In this document: positions 25,617 through 35,208 of the stretch, one piece after another
How positions within the stretch are numbered: the first letter of the stretch is position 1
How the letters are laid out: every line of letters begins with the position of its first letter
Origin: Asanoa sp. WMMD1127
GTDB taxonomy: Bacteria; Actinomycetota; Actinomycetes; Mycobacteriales; Micromonosporaceae
Reading direction: 5' to 3'
NCBI RefSeq assembly: GCF_029626225.1
Contig: NZ_JARUBP010000001.1
Coordinates: 1,240,001 to 1,304,000 of the forward strand
Length of the DNA stretch: 64,000 bases
Notes under the pieces: generated by a model
What the model was told of the DNA's origin: nothing
The model's database searches: none
The model's input: only the letters and a program-made list of their open reading frames with translations
Made by a program: the position numbers and the translations under genes

Positions 25617-26387
25617 ATGACGATGACGACAGGTGCGCGGCAGGCCGAGGCGGTCACGCTGCGGTCGGTGCGACGCACGTACGGCACCGGTGGCGCGGCG
25701 GTGACCGCGCTGGACGGTGTGTCGGTGAGCTTCCGGTCCGGCAGCTTCACCGCGGTGATGGGCCCGTCCGGCTCCGGTAAGTCGACCCTCCTGCACTGCG
25801 CCGCCGGCCTGGACCGGCCGACTGAGGGCGCCGTGGCGGTGGGCGGGGTCGACCTCGGCGAGCTGTCCGAGCACCGGCTCACCACCCTGCGCCGCGACCT
25901 GGTCGGTTTCGTCTTCCAGGAGTTCAACCTCGTCTCGGCGCTCACCGCCGCCCAGAACGTGGCGCTGCCGCTGCGGCTGGCCGGCCGCCGGCCCGCGCCG
26001 GCCGACGTCGCGGCCGCGCTCGCCTCCGTGGGCCTGGCGGACCGGGGCCGGCACCGGCCGAGCGAGCTGTCCGGCGGCCAGCAACAGCGGGTGGCGATCG
26101 CCCGCGCCCTGGTCACCCGGCCGGCGGTGGTGTTCGCCGACGAGCCCACCGGCGCCCTCGACCTGCGCTCGTCGCGGCAGGTGCTGGGCCTGCTGCGGGA
26201 CGCCGTGCACGCGCACGGGCAGACGGTCGTGATGGTCACCCACGACCCATTGGCGGCGGCGTACGCGGACCGCGTCCTGTTCCTGGCCGACGGTCACCTG
26301 GTGGACGAGCTGACCGCGCCCGGTTCGCCCGGCGACCCCGGCTTCGCCGCCGAGGTGGCCGCCCGCATGGCCCGGCTGGAGGCGTGA
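25617..26387 (+). CDS. ABC transporter ATP-binding protein, MacB/LolD type
   Basis: A 256-residue ATPase: Walker A GPSGSGKS (49-56), Q-loop FVFQEFNLV, signature LSGGQQQR, Walker B VVFADEPTGALD and H-loop MVTHD. The QEFNL and EPTGALD wording is typical of the MacB/LolD/BceA group, which work with FtsX-type permeases. It pairs with the permease that starts at its stop codon and probably drives export or detoxification of a membrane-active compound. Confidence 0.93.
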   Translation: MTMTTGARQAEAVTLRSVRRTYGTGGAAVTALDGVSVSFRSGSFTAVMGPSGSGKSTLLHCAAGLDRPTEGAVAVGGVDLGELSEHRLTTLRRDLVGFVFQEFNLVSALTAAQNVALPLRLAGRRPAPADVAAALASVGLADRGRHRPSELSGGQQQRVAIARALVTRPAVVFADEPTGALDLRSSRQVLGLLRDAVHAHGQTVVMVTHDPLAAAYADRVLFLADGHLVDELTAPGSPGDPGFAAEVAARMARLEA

Positions 26388-28753
26388 TGCTGGCGTGGTC
26401 GACCGTCCGCGAGCGGTGGACGGCTTTCGTGGGCTCGTTCGTGGCCCTCTGTCTCGGTGTCGCCGTGCTGACCGCCTCGCTGGTGGTCTTCGTCTCCGCC
26501 CAACCGGCCGTGCCCGAGCGGCTGGCCGGCGCGGCGGTGGTCGTCCAGTCGCCGGCGGGCGGCCAGGACGCCGAGTCCTACGTCGAGTACGTGCCCTGGT
26601 CCGCCTCCCGGGCCGCGGAGCTGGCGGACGCGCTGGCGGCGGTGCCCGGGGTCGCCGCCGCCGTGCCGGACCGCTCGTTCTATGCGCAGCTGGTCCGCGA
26701 CGGGCGGCCACTCGGCGACCCGGAGGCCGGCGATCCGCTCGGGCACGGCTGGTCGACGGCCGCGCTGGCCCCTTATCCGCTGGTGGCTGGTGCCGCGCCG
26801 ACCGGGGCGGACGAGGTGGTCCTCGACGCCGGCTACGGGTTGACCGTCGGGTCCGGGGCGACCGTGCTGACCGCCACCGGACCGCGCTCGATGCGGGTGT
26901 CGGGCGTCGTCGACGGGCCCGGGATCTACGTGTCCGACGCGTCGGCGGTCGCGCTGGCGCCCGGCGTACGCGCGATCGGGCTGGTCCTGTCCCCCGACGC
27001 TGCTCCGTCGACCGTGGCCGCCGCCGCGCGGACCGTGGTTGGCGGGGCCGGCACCGTGGTGTCCGGCGACGCGCGCACCGCGCTGGAACCCGAGGCGGTC
27101 AGCCGGATCCGCTGGCTCGGCACCCAACTGCTGACCGTGATGGTGCTGCTGGCCGCGTTCGCGACCGTGTTCGTGATGGCGTCGACCGCGGCGCTCAACG
27201 CCTACCAGCGGCGGCGGGAGCTGGCCCTGTTGCGGGCGATCGGCGCGACCCCGCGGCAGACTCGCCGCCTGCTGCTCGGTGAGGCGCTCGTGGTCGGCGT
27301 CGTGTCGGCCGCGGTCGGCGCCGTGCTGGGCGTGCTCGCGGCGCCGGTGCTCGGCGACCTGCTGGTGCGGGCCGAGCTCGAGCCGGCCGGGTTCGCGCCG
27401 CGACCGTCGCTGCTCGGTGTCGGACCGGCCGTGCTCACCGGTGTCGTGGTGGCCGTCGCCGGGGCGTGGGCGGCGGCCCGCCGGGCGGCTCGGGTGCGGC
27501 CGCTGGAGGCGTTGCGCGAGGCCGCGATCGACCGGCGGGCGATGACCCTGCCGCGCTGGCTGTTCGGCGGCCTGTCCGGAGTCGTCGGCATGGCGCTCGC
27601 GGTGCTCACCCCGGCGGTCGACGACGGCTCGGCGATGACCACGGCGATCTTCTCCGCGCTGGCGCTGATCGTGGCCATCACGCTGCTCGCGCCGGTGGTC
27701 ATCCCGCCGGTGCTGCGGGTGCTGACGGCCCCGCTGCGCCGGTCGGCCACGGGTGAGGTGGTGCGGGAGAGCGCCGGCGCGGCCGTGCGGCGGACCGCGG
27801 CGACGGCCGGGCCCATCCTGCTCACGGTCGGGTTCGCGATGTTGATCCTCGGCATGGTCAAGACGATGTCGCCGGCGCTCGGCGGGGAGGACGCGCGAGC
27901 GCTCTCGGTGGACGCGGTGGTCACGGCCGACGGGGCGCCGGGGCTGTCCGACGCGGCGGTGGCGGGACTGCCGGGGACTGTGCTGTCTGGACTGTCCACT
28001 CAGGTCTTCGCGGACGGGTCCGAGCCGCTGGACGCGCTCGGGGTCGTGCCCGGCGCGGTGCCGGTGCCGGGTGTGCGTGGTGACGCGGTCGTGGTCGCGG
28101 ACCCGCGCTGGCGGGCCGGCGACGAGCTGCGGCTGACGTTCGCCGACGGCGAGTCCGTGTCGCTGCGGGTGGACGCGTCGGTCGCCCCGTCGGCGCTGCC
28201 GTCGCCGCTGTTGCTGCCACGGGACCTGGTGCGGGCGCACGACCCGTCGGCGCTGACCTCGACCGCGTACGTCCGGGGCGCTTCGCCGGCGGCCGTGCCA
28301 CCTGGGCTGGGAGTGTTGGCCCAGGACCCGCTGGCGTACTCGTCGAACGACGACGAGGACCAGCTGGTGTGGCTGTTCGTGCTGGTGATGGTGGGGATGT
28401 CGGCCGGCTACACGAGCATCGCGGTGGCCAACACGCTGGTCATGGCCACCGGCGACCGCCGCCGCGACTTCCGCGTGCTGCGGCTGTCGGGCGCGACCGA
28501 CCGCCAGATCCTGCGGATGGTCGGCACCGAGACCGGGCTGGTGGTGCTGTTCGGCACGGCCGTCGGCATGCTTGTCGCGTTGCCCGCGCTGGCCGGCATC
28601 CGGGCGGCGCTGGCCGGGCAGACCGGCGCCGACGTGCGGCTGATCGTGCCGTGGGCGGAGCTCGGTGTCGTGGTCGTCGTGTGCGCCGGCCTGGCCCTCG
28701 GCGCGGCCCTCCTGGCGACCCGCCGCGCACTGCACCGCGCGCAACCGCGATGA
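26387..28753 (+). CDS. FtsX-type ABC transporter permease
   Basis: A roughly 788-residue permease with a duplicated FtsX core. The first set of helices surrounds an extracytoplasmic region (about 45-230), followed by the FtsX domain STAALNAYQRRRELALLRAI GATPRQTRRLL; a second FtsX domain near the C-terminus has TLVMATGDRRRDFRVLRLSGA. The length matches the 8-10 helix MacB/BceB-like antibiotic peptide exporters of Gram-positives. Its ATG overlaps the ATPase stop by one base; a GTG one codon earlier is possible. Next to a two-component system it forms a sensing and export module. Confidence 0.9.
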   Translation: MLAWSTVRERWTAFVGSFVALCLGVAVLTASLVVFVSAQPAVPERLAGAAVVVQSPAGGQDAESYVEYVPWSASRAAELADALAAVPGVAAAVPDRSFYAQLVRDGRPLGDPEAGDPLGHGWSTAALAPYPLVAGAAPTGADEVVLDAGYGLTVGSGATVLTATGPRSMRVSGVVDGPGIYVSDASAVALAPGVRAIGLVLSPDAAPSTVAAAARTVVGGAGTVVSGDARTALEPEAVSRIRWLGTQLLTVMVLLAAFATVFVMASTAALNAYQRRRELALLRAIGATPRQTRRLLLGEALVVGVVSAAVGAVLGVLAAPVLGDLLVRAELEPAGFAPRPSLLGVGPAVLTGVVVAVAGAWAAARRAARVRPLEALREAAIDRRAMTLPRWLFGGLSGVVGMALAVLTPAVDDGSAMTTAIFSALALIVAITLLAPVVIPPVLRVLTAPLRRSATGEVVRESAGAAVRRTAATAGPILLTVGFAMLILGMVKTMSPALGGEDARALSVDAVVTADGAPGLSDAAVAGLPGTVLSGLSTQVFADGSEPLDALGVVPGAVPVPGVRGDAVVVADPRWRAGDELRLTFADGESVSLRVDASVAPSALPSPLLLPRDLVRAHDPSALTSTAYVRGASPAAVPPGLGVLAQDPLAYSSNDDEDQLVWLFVLVMVGMSAGYTSIAVANTLVMATGDRRRDFRVLRLSGATDRQILRMVGTETGLVVLFGTAVGMLVALPALAGIRAALAGQTGADVRLIVPWAELGVVVVVCAGLALGAALLATRRALHRAQPR

Positions 28754-28810
28754 TGTCCGTGGGTGACGGTGGTCTCGGCGGGGAGACCGCGGTCCCCGCC
28801 GGAGGTGCGT

Positions 28811-29083
28811 ATGCAGCCGTACGTGCTGACCCTCGGCCCGACGATCCGGCGCGGCGAGATCCTTGGGCTGTGCGAGCGGTTGGCCGAGCTGGGCCGCCCG
28901 GTGCGGGTGGTGGTCTGCGTGCGCGCGGTGACGAACCCCGACATGCTGACCGTCGAGGCGCTCGCCCGGATCTGCCTGACGGCCCGCCGGCACGACTGCG
29001 AGGTGAGCGTGCGGGGTCTCGACGAACGGCTCTGCCAGCTCATCATCCTCACCGGCCTGGACTGCGTGGTCCCGCTGGACTGA
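28811..29083 (+). CDS. Small STAS-like domain protein
   Basis: A 90-residue protein that fits a STAS (anti-sigma-factor antagonist-like) fold: alternating strands and helices (VRVVVCVRAV, MLTVEALARICLTARRHDCE, LIILTGLDCVVPLD). The ATG has a strong GGAGGTG 3 bases upstream; the frame extends 16 codons further but without such a signal. It lies 57 bases after the FtsX permease. The usual phosphorylatable Ser/Thr of SpoIIAA-type proteins is not obvious. It ends 4 bases before a dispersed hairpin repeat. Confidence 0.65.
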   Translation: MQPYVLTLGPTIRRGEILGLCERLAELGRPVRVVVCVRAVTNPDMLTVEALARICLTARRHDCEVSVRGLDERLCQLIILTGLDCVVPLD

Positions 29084-29087
29084 CCGA

Positions 29088-29139
29088 GCGTTAGGAAGGG
29101 ACCCTTCCTATGCGGAAAGCGTTAGGAAGGGTCCGTTCC
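29088..29139. repeat. Dispersed paired-hairpin intergenic repeat, copy 2
   Basis: The same architecture as the copy at 7.4 kb: GCGTTA, core GGAAGGGACCCTTCC, spacer TATGCGGAAA, GCGTTA, core GGAAGGGTCCGTTCC. Compared with the other copies the stem bases have changed from AACGG/CCGTT to AAGGG/CCCTT with both sides altered together in the first core. It again lies between two convergent genes (STAS-like and ABC permease) and probably terminates both. Confidence 0.75.
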
Positions 29140-29148
29140 ACACAACGG

Positions 29149-30750
29149 CTAGCCGCCGTTGGCGAGGTCGCGGCGGCGGAAGCCGGCGAAGCCGGCGGCG
29201 GTCAGCACCGCCGCCAGAGCGACCAGCCACACCAACGGCGTCGCGGTCACCTCACCGCCCGGCAGCTTGGGCAGGTGGGTGAAGGGCGACAGGTCGAGCG
29301 CCCACTGACTGAGCTGCAGGACCGCGCCCAGCTGGCCCAGCAGCAGGAAGAAGGCCAGCACCGCCCAGCCGAGGCTCGTCAGCCGCGGCAGCAGGCCGAA
29401 CAGCACCACGACGACCGCGACCGTGAACCAGACGGCCGGGACCTGGGCGAGGCCCGCCCCGACGACGCGGCCGATCGAGCCGGCGCTCTCCCCCGATGCC
29501 GACACGTAGCCGGTGCCGATGAACAGCCCCGCCACGGCCAGCCCGAGCGCCGGACCGACGAACGCGAACAGCATGTGCCCGGCCGCCCAGCGCCTCCGAC
29601 CGACCGCGGCCGCCAGCACCGGTTCGGCGCGCAGCGCGGTCTCCTCGGCCCGGGCCCGCAACGCGGCCTGCACGCCCTGCGCCGCCGCACCGATGCCGAT
29701 GATGGCCATGCCGCTGCCGATCACCATGTCGCCGATGGTCGCGCCGCCGCCGAGCCGGGCGATCGCGTCGCCGAGCTCCGGGCTGTCCTGGATCGCGTCG
29801 ACCGCGGCGTCGGCGGCCGAGCCGAGGAACAGGCCGAGGACCGCGTACCCGATGAGCCAGCCGAACAGCGTCGAACGCTGCAGCCGCCACGCGAGGCCGA
29901 GCGGCGAGCCGAGGGCGCGCGAGGCCCGCGCCGGTCCGGGCCGCGGCGCGATCAGACCGGCGTCGAGGTCACGAGCGGCATTCAGCCGGTACGCGACCGC
30001 GCCGAGCACCGCGATCACCGCCAGCACGACCGCCGCGATCCACCAGCGTTCGTCCGCGTACGGGCGCAGGCGCTGCAGGAAACCGATCGGCGATGCCCAC
30101 GACAGGGGCGAGTCGAGGTCACCGCCGGCGTCGCCGACCATGCGGAGCAGCAGCGAGCCGATCAGGATCGCGCCGCTTATCCACCGGGCCGTGCGGGCGC
30201 TCTGGGTGAGCTGGGCGACCAGGCCGGCGATGGTGCCGAACAGCACGCAGGCCAGGAAGTACTGCAGGCCGAGGGCGACCGAGCCGGTGGCGTCGGCGCC
30301 GGCGGCCGCGGTGCCGGCCGCGGTGCCGGCCGCGGTGAGGACCCCGACGACGGTCGCGGCGAGCAGGCCGACCAGCATCGCGGCGGCGAGCCCGGCCTGG
30401 CGACCAACCACTGTGGAGCCGAGCAGCTCGCGGCGGCCCTGCTCCTCCTCGGCGCGGCTGTGCCGGATGACCACGAACGCACTGGCCAGGGCGACGATCA
30501 GCAGCACGATGCTCGACCGCCAGGCGGTGAGGCCGCCGAGGTTGGGTGCCCAGATCGGGCCGTACACCGCGGTCAATGACGGGCTCGACATCGACGCGGC
30601 GAACTTCTGCAGCTCGGCCGGGTCGGGATAGAGGTTGGCGAAGCTGCTCGCCACCAGCGCCGGGAAGAGCCCCAGCAGGATCGTCCACAGTGGCAGGACA
30701 ACCCGGTCGCGGCGCAGCGCCAGCCGGAAGAGCTGCCAGGTGCCGGTCAC
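29149..30750 (-). CDS. ABC-2-type exporter permease (polyketide antibiotic exporter-like)
   Basis: A 533-residue protein with about twelve membrane helices in two similar halves, the arrangement of actinobacterial polyketide-antibiotic exporter permeases. Features include [20 protein letters not shown] in the first half and [20 protein letters not shown] in the second, equivalent loops that occur in both repeats. The GTG start overlaps the stop of the ATPase gene by 4 bases. With the ATPase it should expel hydrophobic drugs or secondary metabolites. Confidence 0.9.
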   Translation of the reverse strand: MTGTWQLFRLALRRDRVVLPLWTILLGLFPALVASSFANLYPDPAELQKFAASMSSPSLTAVYGPIWAPNLGGLTAWRSSIVLLIVALASAFVVIRHSRAEEEQGRRELLGSTVVGRQAGLAAAMLVGLLAATVVGVLTAAGTAAGTAAAGADATGSVALGLQYFLACVLFGTIAGLVAQLTQSARTARWISGAILIGSLLLRMVGDAGGDLDSPLSWASPIGFLQRLRPYADERWWIAAVVLAVIAVLGAVAYRLNAARDLDAGLIAPRPGPARASRALGSPLGLAWRLQRSTLFGWLIGYAVLGLFLGSAADAAVDAIQDSPELGDAIARLGGGATIGDMVIGSGMAIIGIGAAAQGVQAALRARAEETALRAEPVLAAAVGRRRWAAGHMLFAFVGPALGLAVAGLFIGTGYVSASGESAGSIGRVVGAGLAQVPAVWFTVAVVVVLFGLLPRLTSLGWAVLAFFLLLGQLGAVLQLSQWALDLSPFTHLPKLPGGEVTATPLVWLVALAAVLTAAGFAGFRRRDLANGG

Positions 30751-31643
30751 GCTACAGCCTCTTCTTTTTTGTAGTGGCGGAGGAACAGCTCCTCCAGCGT
30801 CGGTGGCTGGCTGGTCAGCCCGCGCACGCCGACGGCGGTCAGCGCGCGCAGCACGGTGTCGAGCTCGGCGTTGTCGACCTGGAACCGCACGCGCTCGCCC
30901 TCGACCACCACGTCGTGCACGCCGGCCAGGGCGCCGATCCCGTTGGGCGAGCCGGCCAGTTCGGCATGAATGGACGTACGCGTCAAATGGCGCAGCTCGC
31001 TCAGCGTGCCGGACTCGACCGTGCGGCCGGCGCGGATGATGCTCACCCGGTCGCACAGCGCCTCGGCCTCGGCCAGGATGTGACTGGAGAGCAGCACCGT
31101 GCGCCCGGCGCCGCGCTCCTCGTTGACGCAGGTCTGGAACACCGACTCCATCAGCGGGTCGAGGCCGGAGGTGGGCTCGTCGAGCACCAGCAGCTCGGCG
31201 TCGGAGGCGAGGGCGGCGACCAGCGCCACCTTCTGCCGGTTGCCCTTCGAGTACGTGCGGCCCTTCTTACGCGGGTCGAGCTCGAAGCGCGCGATCAGCT
31301 CGTCGCGGCGCTTGGTGTCCAGACCGCCGCGGAGCCGGCCGAGCAGGTCGATGACCTCGCCGCCGGTCAGGTTGGGCCACAGCGTGACGTCGCCGGGCAC
31401 ATAGGCGAGGCGGCGGTGCAACGACACCGCGTCGCGCCAGGGGTCTCCCCCGAACAGGGTGACGGTGCCACCATCGGCCTTGAGTAGGCCGAGCAGCACG
31501 CGGATCGCGGTGGACTTGCCCGCCCCGTTCGGGCCGAGGAAGCCGTGCACCTCTCCGCGGCGCACCTCGAGGTCGAGACCGTCGAGGGCGCGGGTCCGGC
31601 CGAAGCTCTTGACGAGCCCCTTGACCGAAATGACGTTCTCCAT
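30747..31643 (-). CDS. ABC transporter ATP-binding protein, DrrA-like
   Basis: A 298-residue ATPase of the drug-resistance DrrA/CcmA type: Walker A GPNGAGKS (37-44), the signature region [17 protein letters not shown] (a degenerate LSGGQ), Walker [13 protein letters not shown], and SSHIL as H-loop. The C-terminal extension ends [13 protein letters not shown], typical of DrrA homologues. It is the first gene of a two-gene leftward operon controlled by the divergent GbsR/MarR-type regulator, whose likely operator lies 20 bases upstream. Confidence 0.93.
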   Translation of the reverse strand: MENVISVKGLVKSFGRTRALDGLDLEVRRGEVHGFLGPNGAGKSTAIRVLLGLLKADGGTVTLFGGDPWRDAVSLHRRLAYVPGDVTLWPNLTGGEVIDLLGRLRGGLDTKRRDELIARFELDPRKKGRTYSKGNRQKVALVAALASDAELLVLDEPTSGLDPLMESVFQTCVNEERGAGRTVLLSSHILAEAEALCDRVSIIRAGRTVESGTLSELRHLTRTSIHAELAGSPNGIGALAGVHDVVVEGERVRFQVDNAELDTVLRALTAVGVRGLTSQPPTLEELFLRHYKKEEAVA

Positions 31644-31662
31644 ATTTTGGAAGCTACACTTG

Positions 31663-31680
31663 CTTCACAAAGTTGTGAAG
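31663..31680. promoter_or_regulatory. Operator between the exporter ATPase and GbsR/MarR regulator
   Basis: A perfect inverted repeat with 8-base arms and a 2-base spacer, CTTCACAA-AG-TTGTGAAG. It sits in the AT-rich 94-base divergent intergenic region, 20 bases upstream of the ATPase start and 58 bases from the regulator start. Size and symmetry suit a dimeric winged-helix repressor; the adjacent regulator is the natural candidate. Confidence 0.7.
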
Positions 31681-31737
31681 TTTGTTTCGCGTCAAGAGCG
31701 CGTCAAGATAGATCTTTGATCAGAGGAGGTGCGCGAC

Positions 31738-32235
31738 ATGGCTGGAGAACGCGACGAGGCCGCCCTACGGCAGTACGTCGAGGACATGGCCCGGCTCTAC
31801 GCCGACTGGGGCTTCCCCCGGATGGCGGCCCGCGTGCTCATGCAGCTGATGGCCTCCGACACCGGATATCTCACCGCCAAGGAGCTCAGTGACAGCCTGG
31901 AGATCAGCCCGGCCGCGGTCTCCCAGTCGGTGCGCTATCTGCAGCACCTGGGGCTGGTCGAGCGCTCGGCGGTCCCTGGCTCCCGGCGCGATCGCTACGG
32001 CCTGCCCGACGACGCCTGGTACATGGGCTCGATCATCAAGGGCAACCTCTTCTCGGCGATCGCGAAGCTGTCCGAGAACGGCACGGCGGCAGCGGGCGGT
32101 CGCGCGACACCGGCCGGCGACCGGATCGCGGGGATGGGCGACTTCTACAGCTTCATCCAGAGCGAGCTCGGCTCCCTGCTGGAGCGCTATCTGAAGCACC
32201 GCGAGGCGATCAGGCAGGAGATGCGCGAGGACTAG
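31738..32235 (+). CDS. GbsR/MarR-type winged-helix transcriptional regulator
   Basis: A 165-residue regulator. The winged helix covers about residues 20-90: FPRMAARVLMQLMASDTGYL is the first helix pair, LTAKELSDSLEISPAAVSQS the HTH, and GSRRDRYGL the wing. The opening pattern with a tryptophan before FPRMA is typical of GbsR-like proteins found beside ABC-2 exporters. The ATG has GGAGG eight bases upstream; a GTG three codons earlier lies within that signal. It probably represses the divergent DrrAB-like operon. Confidence 0.9.
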   Translation: MAGERDEAALRQYVEDMARLYADWGFPRMAARVLMQLMASDTGYLTAKELSDSLEISPAAVSQSVRYLQHLGLVERSAVPGSRRDRYGLPDDAWYMGSIIKGNLFSAIAKLSENGTAAAGGRATPAGDRIAGMGDFYSFIQSELGSLLERYLKHREAIRQEMRED

Positions 32236-32432
32236 GCGCGGTCCGAGGATTGGACGGGTGATCGGCCGAGTCCAGCCGGCGCCCGGGCATTCGCCGCGGT
32301 GTCCAGGCGCGATCTGCGCCAGACCTCAGGTGTTCCGGCGCTACGCCCGGCAGACGCCTGGGTCAACTCATGGTGTTGGTCGCCACTCGGCCGTCCGGCG
32401 GAGCGGCGGGACCGTCGCCGGATAGCACCGAC

Positions 32433-33122
32433 TCAGACATCGGGTAGGCCGTTGTAGAGGGCCTGTGCGCGCATCTGGTGGTCGAAGAATGGGCCCGGCT
32501 CGTCAACCGTGTTGTTGAGCTGGCCGAAAAGTTCGAAGCTGACGAAGCCGAACAGCTGGAGCCAGGTGCCCAAGGCCCGGGCCAGCGCGGGCAGCGGGAC
32601 GCTCGGCGCCATCACCTCGCCGATGCGAGCCATGTCTTCCGTCAGCGTCATCGGCAACACCTCGGCTCGGTGCAGCAGGCCGAGGTGGGCGGCGTCCTCG
32701 AAGACGCCGCAGAAGACCCGGACCGCGCGGGTGGCCGCGGCGACCGTGTCCGTCGGGGCGGCGTAGCCCGGCACCGGGCTTCCGTAGATCAGGGCGTACT
32801 CGTGCGGGTTGGCCCGTGCCCAGTCCCGGACCGCGTGGCAGACGGCGAGGAAGCGGCCGATCAGGTGCCGGCGGTCCTCGGCGGCCTCGGCCGCCTCGAC
32901 CGACGCGCCCAGCGCGTTGTAGGCGTCCAGGATCAGCGCGGTGAGCAGCTCGTCGCGGCTCGGGAAGTAGCGGTAGATCGCCGACGAGACCACGCCGAGG
33001 TCACGCGCCACCGCCCGCAGCGAGAGATTGGCGCCGTCGGTGGCCAGGTGCCGCCGGGCGATCGTCTTGATCTCGTCGGTCATCTCCGCCCGCAGCCGGG
33101 CGCGCATCGAGGTCGCCTTCAC
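32433..33122 (-). CDS. TetR/AcrR-family regulator with WHG-type C-terminal domain
   Basis: A regulator of about 229 residues. The HTH is ARRHLATDGANLSLRAVARD followed by VSSAIYRYFPSRDELL, with an all-helical effector domain containing WARANPHEYALIYGSPVPGY, a motif of the TetR WHG subgroup. The start is uncertain: GTG at 33122 or the ATG five codons later (33107), which has AAGG at better spacing. It is transcribed divergently from the NAD-dependent reductase, and two near-identical palindromes lie between them. A 197-base gap downstream holds nothing I recognise. Confidence 0.88.
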   Translation of the reverse strand: MKATSMRARLRAEMTDEIKTIARRHLATDGANLSLRAVARDLGVVSSAIYRYFPSRDELLTALILDAYNALGASVEAAEAAEDRRHLIGRFLAVCHAVRDWARANPHEYALIYGSPVPGYAAPTDTVAAATRAVRVFCGVFEDAAHLGLLHRAEVLPMTLTEDMARIGEVMAPSVPLPALARALGTWLQLFGFVSFELFGQLNNTVDEPGPFFDHQMRAQALYNGLPDV

Positions 33123-33141
33123 GAGAACAGTGTCGCATACC

Positions 33142-33209
33142 GAGAGCACTGCTCTTGACAGAGCGCACCACTTCCGCGACTATTGCTCTTGTCAGAGAGC
33201 AGTGCTCTC
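33142..33209. promoter_or_regulatory. Paired TetR-type operators and promoter between divergent genes
   Basis: Site A, GAGAGCA-C-TGCTCTT (33142-33156), and site B, GAGAGCA-G-TGCTCTC (33195-33209), are 7-1-7 palindromes (A has one mismatch, B is perfect) 53 bases apart, about five helical turns. For the rightward gene TTGACA (33155-33160) and GACTAT (33178-33183) form a 17-base-spaced promoter lying between them. Binding at both sites would close the promoter of the reductase and the regulator itself. Confidence 0.65.
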
Positions 33210-33233
33210 CCAACACCTCAGCTGGAGGAAGCC

Positions 33234-34154
33234 ATGCACGTCATCGTCGGCGCCGGAGCTGTCGGCAGCGGCATCGCCCGCCAACTCGCCGAAGCGGGCG
33301 AGCAGGTGCGCCTGATCACCCGCAGCGGCAGCGGCCCGGTCGACCCGCGGATCGAGCGGGTCGCCGCCAACGCGAGCGACGCCGCCGCCCTGACCCGCCT
33401 GAGCCGGGACGCGGTCGCGATCTACAACTGCGCCAACCCGCCCTACCACACGTGGCCCACCGACTGGCCGCCGATGGCGGAGGCGCTGCTCGCGGCGGCA
33501 GAGGCCAGCGGAGCGCCGCTGGCGATCACCGGAAACCTCTACGTCTACGGCCCGGTGAACCGGCCGATGACCGAGGACATGCCGCTGGCGACCCCGACGG
33601 TCAAAGGCCGGGTCCGCATCAAGATGTGGGAGGACGCGGTCGCGGCCTACCGCTCGGGCCGGATCAGCGGTGTCACGGAGGTGCGGGGTTCCGACTACAT
33701 CAGCCCGCGCTACTCGGTCATCGAGCTGGCGATGCCGGGCCTGCGGGCCGGCAAAACGATCTGGCTGCCGGGCCCGCTCGACAACCCGCACACCTTCACC
33801 TACACGGGCGACATGGCCGCGGCGCTGATCGCGCTGGCCCGTGACCCGCGCGCCTGGGGCCAGGCCTGGCACGTGCCGTCCCCGGCGCCGATGACGCTGC
33901 GCCAGGTGGTCACGAAGCTGGCCGAGGTGGGCGGCTTTCCGCTTCCGCGGCTACGCAGCTACCCGAAGACCGCCATCCGGGCCGCCGGCCTGTTCGACCG
34001 CCGGACGCGGGAGTTCGTCGAGATGAGCTACCAGTGGGACCGCCCGTTCGTCCTCGACAGCACCCGGACGGAGGCCACCTTCGGCCTGTCGGCCACCAAC
34101 GTCGACGACGCCATCCGCGCCTCCATGCCAGAGCCCGACCCGATCGCCGCATGA
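33234..34154 (+). CDS. NAD(P)-dependent epimerase/dehydratase-like (atypical SDR) protein
   Basis: A 306-residue extended/atypical SDR. It starts MHVIVGAGAVGSGIARQLAE, a GxGxxG-type cofactor motif at residues 6-11, and has TGNLYVYGP where extended SDRs carry the catalytic Ser and Tyr (TxxxVYG). The usual YxxxK is not clear (VRIKMWEDAV follows), so activity may differ from sugar epimerases. A strong GGAGGAA precedes the ATG. It is under control of the divergent TetR regulator, which suggests a role in handling the compound that regulator senses. Confidence 0.85.
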   Translation: MHVIVGAGAVGSGIARQLAEAGEQVRLITRSGSGPVDPRIERVAANASDAAALTRLSRDAVAIYNCANPPYHTWPTDWPPMAEALLAAAEASGAPLAITGNLYVYGPVNRPMTEDMPLATPTVKGRVRIKMWEDAVAAYRSGRISGVTEVRGSDYISPRYSVIELAMPGLRAGKTIWLPGPLDNPHTFTYTGDMAAALIALARDPRAWGQAWHVPSPAPMTLRQVVTKLAEVGGFPLPRLRSYPKTAIRAAGLFDRRTREFVEMSYQWDRPFVLDSTRTEATFGLSATNVDDAIRASMPEPDPIAA

Positions 34155-34165
34155 CCGCGACCCCC

Positions 34166-35080
34166 GGCCTTTCCGAACGGCGGCAAGGACGTCCGGCCGA
34201 GCCGGAAGGAACCGGCCGCCGGTTGAGGGACACAAGCGCGAACCCCAGCCACTTGCGAAACGGCCGCAAGGACGTCGGGCCAAGCCCGAAGGGGACCGGC
34301 CGGCGGGGTGAGGGACACAAGCACGAACCCGAGCCACTTCCCAAACGGGCGCAAGGACGTCGGGCCAAGCCCGAAGGGGACCGGCCGGCGGGGTGAGGGA
34401 CACAAGCACGAACCCGAGCCACTTCCCAAACGGCCGCAAGGACGTCGGGCCAAGCCCGAAGGGGACCGGCCGCCGGCCGAGAGACACAAGCACCAACCCC
34501 AGCCACCTCCGAAACGGCCACAAAGACCTCCAGCCGAGCCGAAAAGAACCGGCCGCCGGCCGAGAGACACAAGCACCAACCCCAGCCACCTCCGAAACGG
34601 CCACAAAGACCTCCAGCCGAGCCGAAAAGAACCGGCCGCCGGCCGAGAGACACAAGCACCAACCCCAGCCACCTCCGAAACGGCCACAAAGACCTCCAGC
34701 CGAGCCGAAAAGAACCGGCCGCCGGCCGAGAGACACAAGCACCAACCCCAGCCACCTCCGAAACGGCCACAAAGACCTCCAGCCGAGCCGAAAAGAACCG
34801 GCCGCCGGTCCAGAGACACAAGCACCAACCCCAGCCACCTCCGAAACGGCCACAAAGACCTCCAGCCGAGCCGAAAAGAACCGGCCGCCGGTCCAGAGAC
34901 ACAAGCACCAACCCCAGCCACCTCCGAAACGGCCACAAAGACCTCCAGCCGAGCCGAAAAGAACCGGCCGCCAGCCGAGAGACACAAGCACCAACCCCAG
35001 CCACCTCCGAAACGGCCACAAAGACCTCCGGCCGAGCCGGAAGAGATCGGCTGCAAAGTGAGGGACACGAGCGCGAGACC
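34166..35080. repeat. Tandem array of about 11 units of 83-85 bp
   Basis: Units begin (at GAGRGACACAAG or its CAG variant) at 34225, 34310, 34395, 34479, 34562, 34645, 34728, 34811, 34894, 34977 and 35060. Spacing is 85, 85, 84 and then 83 bases throughout; a partial unit precedes them. The central seven units are nearly identical; outer ones diverge. The central unit has only two T residues in 83 bases, so no stop trinucleotide exists on either strand and all six frames stay open. The period is not a multiple of 3, which argues against a repeat protein. It fills the gap between two convergent genes; the rest of 34155-35208 shows nothing else. Confidence 0.9.
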
Positions 35081-35208
35081 CGGAAGGCCATCGACGTCGC
35101 CGAGCGCGACGCGGCCGATGCCTGCGTAGGGAAGCGGGATGGCCGGTCCCGGTCAGGTCCAGGGCCAGCCATCCAGAGCGGTTGCCGCCGACGGAAGGTG
35201 ACGCGTCA

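Noticed and set aside
34225-35060. Possible CRISPR array
   Set aside because: Units are continuous 83-85 bp repeats with no variable spacers, and no cas genes are present.
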